The notes under the pieces were generated by a model. That model was not told the origin of the DNA and did no database searches. It was given only the letters and a program-made list of their open reading frames with translations. The position numbers and the translations under genes were made by a program. DNA of 28,548 nt, taken from the NCBI GenBank assembly GCA_003232015.1, contig QIKU01000036.1:1-28548 (forward strand), read 5' to 3'. Shown here piece by piece: positions 25,420 through 28,548 of this stretch (position 1 is its first letter; each line of letters starts with the position of its first letter). The stretch comes from Gammaproteobacteria bacterium. Its GTDB lineage: Bacteria; Pseudomonadota; Gammaproteobacteria; UBA6429.

Positions 25420-26100
25420 ATGCCCACAGACCAAACATCACAACAAGCTTCCACCACCAGCGAAATAAAAGTAGCCCTAATCGCAGCTATCGAAACCGCA
25501 CTAAACCAATATATAAACATGGACTCAACAGCAGCCACCAGGTTGGCTAATATGGCAGGCAAAGTCATTGCCATCGAATTACAAGGTTGGGATTTCACTC
25601 TTTATTTATTGCCCGATACACAGGGTATTCAGGTAATGTCTGCCTATGCAGACGAAGCGGACACCATTATAAAAGGTACGCCAGTCGCGCTATTTAATAT
25701 GAGTAAAAGTGAAAGCACCGCCGCGACTCTACGAGAACATAATATCAACATTGAAGGTGATCTGGAGTTGGGGCAGCAGTTTAGCCAGTTTTTTAAACAA
25801 CTGGACATCGACTGGGAAGAACAGCTTGCACAAATACTTTCAAATGTTACATCAGAATCGGCAGCAGATCTTATTGCACACAAGCTTGGCCGTAAGGCCG
25901 ACAGCTTTCAACAATGGCAAACGCAGGCAAAACAAACATTAGAACAGAATATTGCGGAGTATTTGCAGCAGGAATCTAAAATATTACCGTTTGCAGAAGA
26001 AATAGAGCCTTTTTTTAGTGCTGTGGACACCCTGCGTAATGATGTGGACAGGTTAGAAGCCCGCATCGAGCGTTTACAGTCTCAACGAAAAACCGAGTAA
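25420..26100 (+). CDS. ubiJ: UbiJ, SCP2-domain ubiquinone biosynthesis accessory factor
   Basis: 226 aa. An SCP2-like lipid-binding domain (about residues 15-125, with KVIAIELQGWDFTLYLLP and INIEGDLELGQQFSQFF) precedes a C-terminal coiled coil (TLRNDVDRLEARIERLQSQR). UbiJ assists assembly of the Ubi complex, probably by binding hydrophobic intermediates. Position after ubiE supports the call. In most gammaproteobacteria ubiB comes next; here a convergent pel operon follows. The start has no strong ribosome site. Confidence 0.9.
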   Translation: MPTDQTSQQASTTSEIKVALIAAIETALNQYINMDSTAATRLANMAGKVIAIELQGWDFTLYLLPDTQGIQVMSAYADEADTIIKGTPVALFNMSKSESTAATLREHNINIEGDLELGQQFSQFFKQLDIDWEEQLAQILSNVTSESAADLIAHKLGRKADSFQQWQTQAKQTLEQNIAEYLQQESKILPFAEEIEPFFSAVDTLRNDVDRLEARIERLQSQRKTE

Positions 26101-26169
26101 ACTTTTAAAGTAAGTACAGGGTTATTTTAAATTTATATGGCCGCGCAGGTAGTTTATTAAGCACTTTTA

Positions 26170-27537
26170 TTATTGAATCATAAAGGTTTCATATTCCAGT
26201 CGATCCAGTTTGCGTGAAATAACGGCCAGCCCAATAAGGCTAGTTAGTACCAATGACAGGGCAAAACCGTAACCATAAAACTGCGGCCCAAGCTCAATCG
26301 TTATAAATGTAAACAGGGCATTAGACAAAACGAATAATAAGCATAAACTAAAAGCAATAATTAAAAAGTCGAGATAAAACAAAACATTCAATATTGAAAG
26401 CAGCAACACCTGTATACCAACAGCAATAATGTCGATTTGAAACAGGTGAATATACAAGGGCGAAATACCAATTAAAACAAGTATTTTCGGGCCTAATAAA
26501 TAAAGCAATACAACGGTTATACCCTGTACTTTAAAAATTTCATATATGCCCTGGCGGATAGTTAGAACCATCTCATCTTTTAAATACTCGATGTGCTCAA
26601 GCGTGTCACCTTCTCGTACAGAAGTATAAAAATTATTATAAGCTTCAGCGAAATCCGTTTCCATTCGAACTAAAAATACAGCCATGCCTGGAATAATAGA
26701 CAAGTAAGCCAGGAAAATTGGAATATCATAAATGACCGATGCGCGCAGTGGGCCAATAATTTGATCTGATGTAATGGGGGTAAACCAGAAAATAAATTTA
26801 TCAATCCAGATACCCAGATTATATAAAATCCCCGTAAATGCCAAACTGATAAATATTTTTTTCCTGTTCAGGAAATCAAATGATATTAAAAGTTTCCCGG
26901 GATATTGATAAATAACCATGGTTAGCATTGAAAATAATAATACCGCCTGGCCAATTAAAAAACCGGAAAGTAAGCCATTAAGACCGTAGCCTTTTAACGA
27001 TATTGAGGCAATAACAGTAACGCCATAACCAACAAAAAAAACATTGAGTATTTGTTTGTAGACTTTCATTCCAGATAAAAAAACAACAACAATCCATATA
27101 TTACTGAGAACAATAAAAGCTGAAAGCATTAATATTCGGTAAAAAATATCTTGATCAAAAAACAGGAAAAGAACGGTTAGTCCTAATGTTCCGCCAACAA
27201 AAGTAATTAAGGTCAAAGCACCAATTAAATTAGCAAGAATAATGTCGCTTTTATTTTCAAATAAACGATCAGCAACATAACGGGTGAACATTAATTGTAA
27301 AAACCCGGTAAAAATAAGCGAAGCAGCCATTAAGTAAGTAACAGAAACTAAAAACTGAACAATTAGATAGGTTGGAAAAACCAGTCCTAAACTAATAATG
27401 CCGACTAGCATAACCCCTAAGATTGACAGAACCCATGGCCCTGAACCGATAATACTGGCAAAGCCATAAGCCTGGATCAAACCTACATAACTTTCCCGGC
27501 TAAGTAATTTCCTGAGCTCGAAGCCTATTCCTGCCAT
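26170..27537 (-). CDS. pelG: PelG, Pel polysaccharide inner-membrane protein
   Basis: 455 aa, very hydrophobic, with about 12 membrane helices and the typical start MAGIGFELRKLLSRESYVGL. It belongs to the Wzx/MATE-like PelG family and acts in the inner-membrane Pel synthase/export complex with PelD, PelE and PelF. Its ATG overlaps the pelF stop by one base (TAATG), so the two are translationally coupled. It is the last gene of the pelABCDEFG order and converges with ubiJ across 69 bp with no clear terminator. Confidence 0.95.
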   Translation of the reverse strand: MAGIGFELRKLLSRESYVGLIQAYGFASIIGSGPWVLSILGVMLVGIISLGLVFPTYLIVQFLVSVTYLMAASLIFTGFLQLMFTRYVADRLFENKSDIILANLIGALTLITFVGGTLGLTVLFLFFDQDIFYRILMLSAFIVLSNIWIVVVFLSGMKVYKQILNVFFVGYGVTVIASISLKGYGLNGLLSGFLIGQAVLLFSMLTMVIYQYPGKLLISFDFLNRKKIFISLAFTGILYNLGIWIDKFIFWFTPITSDQIIGPLRASVIYDIPIFLAYLSIIPGMAVFLVRMETDFAEAYNNFYTSVREGDTLEHIEYLKDEMVLTIRQGIYEIFKVQGITVVLLYLLGPKILVLIGISPLYIHLFQIDIIAVGIQVLLLSILNVLFYLDFLIIAFSLCLLFVLSNALFTFITIELGPQFYGYGFALSLVLTSLIGLAVISRKLDRLEYETFMIQ

Positions 27538-28548
27538 TAACCTCTCCCCAGAGCCTGACTATATATATTCAAATATTTGGTAAACATTTCCTGCTGCGTG
27601 TAATAGCGTTCAACCCGCTTTATTGCAGCTGCCTGTGCTTTTAACCATTCATCCTTGTTGGTGAGTAATTCAATGGCGGCATTAGCTGTTTCTTCAGGAT
27701 TGGCAATTTGAACAACGCGACCCGCATGACCCAGCGCACGGTCTTCTTCGTTGTTACCTTCTATTAATTCTCTACATGAGCCCACGTCGGTTGTTAATGC
27801 AGGTATACCACTTGCATAGGCTTCTAACACAACAAGGGGTAGCGCTTCACTTATCGAGGTAAGCACAACCAAACTGATTTGCTTTAATATGTCATCTACT
27901 TTTTGATAACCCAGGAACATCACATTATCCTGTAATTTCAGACTTTCGGTTAATGCATGACATTCTTTTGCATAGTCCGCATCTTCATCTTCCGGGCCAA
28001 CGATCCAGCCTTTTGCGTCAGGAATATGATTACAAACGGTTCGCATGGCACGTATAAATGTTTTTACATCTTTTATCGGTACGACCCGGCCAATTAATGC
28101 AAGTATGGGTGGAATATCATCGGGTCTTGATTTTCTTAAAAGTGAAAAGCGCGCTATGTCTATTCCATTCGGGATGATTTGTGTTTTTTGTACCTCTGCA
28201 CCATCTTCGATTTGACGCTGTCGGTTACCTTCGTATAAAGAGATAATAGGATCCGCTGAATTGTAAGTCAGCCTGCCAATACCTTCAAAAAAGCGTATCC
28301 ATAAGCGCCGAATATAACTAACATCATCGTCAAGACGTGTACCAAAAGTTTCACTTGCATCGGCAATCCAGTCTGCCTGGGCAAGATCAATTTTTCTTTC
28401 TTTTGTGTAGATGCCATGTTCCGTCAGAATATAAGGTATTTTTCGTGACTGTTGTAACATCATGCCCAACATACCCGCATAGCCAGTCGATACAGAGTGC
28501 AATACTTTTGCGGCCGGCAAATTTTTAACTATTTTAGCCAGTATAAAT
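27537..28548 (-). CDS. pelF: PelF, GT4 glycosyltransferase of Pel synthesis (5' part outside window)
   Basis: The reading frame stays open to the right edge: the TTG at 28520 is an internal Leu codon, and ILAKIVKNLPAAKVLHSVST reads through it. About 335 residues are present of roughly 500 in the family. It is a GT-B, GT4-type enzyme with NGID and RVVPIKDVKTFIRA, the EX7E motif in SEALPLVVLEAYASGIPAL, and DVGSCRELIEG. PelF is the soluble transferase using UDP-sugar (UDP-glucose in early work, UDP-GlcNAc in recent models). Upstream pelA-E presumably lie past 28548. Confidence 0.93.
   Translation of the reverse strand, partial: FILAKIVKNLPAAKVLHSVSTGYAGMLGMMLQQSRKIPYILTEHGIYTKERKIDLAQADWIADASETFGTRLDDDVSYIRRLWIRFFEGIGRLTYNSADPIISLYEGNRQRQIEDGAEVQKTQIIPNGIDIARFSLLRKSRPDDIPPILALIGRVVPIKDVKTFIRAMRTVCNHIPDAKGWIVGPEDEDADYAKECHALTESLKLQDNVMFLGYQKVDDILKQISLVVLTSISEALPLVVLEAYASGIPALTTDVGSCRELIEGNNEEDRALGHAGRVVQIANPEETANAAIELLTNKDEWLKAQAAAIKRVERYYTQQEMFTKYLNIYSQALGRG

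Noticed and set aside
28337..28528. Forward-strand 63-codon frame at the right edge
   Set aside because: It lies antisense within pelF, which is clearly coding through this interval.

Overview
The window reads as a chromosomal segment of a gammaproteobacterium with an AT-leaning genome. The evidence is the gene content: polA, ygiQ, glutathione reductase, a second EF-G gene, srkA, oligopeptidase A, the ubiquinone genes ubiD/ubiE/ubiJ, and the end of a Pel polysaccharide operon. I cannot name the genus. No transposase, integrase, phage gene, CRISPR array, tRNA or rRNA was seen.

Layout. (1) 1-220 holds a strong candidate small RNA downstream of polA, on the polA strand, with a sigmaE/AlgU-type promoter, C-rich hairpin loops and a terminator. 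(2) polA (minus) is divergent from a rightward run: a LOG-family protein, a DUF2782 protein, a membrane GGDEF cyclase and a PhnD-like periplasmic binding protein. (3) A leftward block follows: ygiQ, then gor and a gamma-carbonic-anhydrase-like gene as a two-gene unit. Across a short divergent region with a perfect inverted repeat lies a small unknown gene plus a PrxQ/Bcp peroxiredoxin. (4) fusA2 stands alone with its own promoter, a structured leader and a terminator, followed by an FkbM-type methyltransferase. (5) srkA (minus) is followed by a dispersed repeat and then a second, diverged copy of its own C-terminal coding end. It is divergent from prlC, an SH3-domain membrane protein and ubiD. 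(6) An AT-rich two-gene cassette (unknown helical protein plus membrane-anchored ankyrin protein) sits between ubiD and a 2Fe-2S flavin reductase gene. (7) A BtuF-like binding protein is divergent from ubiE and ubiJ. The expected ubiB is absent, and the strand switches to pelG and a truncated pelF at the right edge.

Functional themes are quinone biosynthesis (ubiD, ubiE, ubiJ, perhaps the flavin reductase), thiol/peroxide defence (gor, bcp), envelope stress (srkA, the putative sigmaE-type sRNA) and cyclic-di-GMP-linked exopolysaccharide (GGDEF protein, Pel). The least explained parts are the sRNA, the srkA tail scar with its repeat family, the ankyrin cassette and the fusA2 leader.
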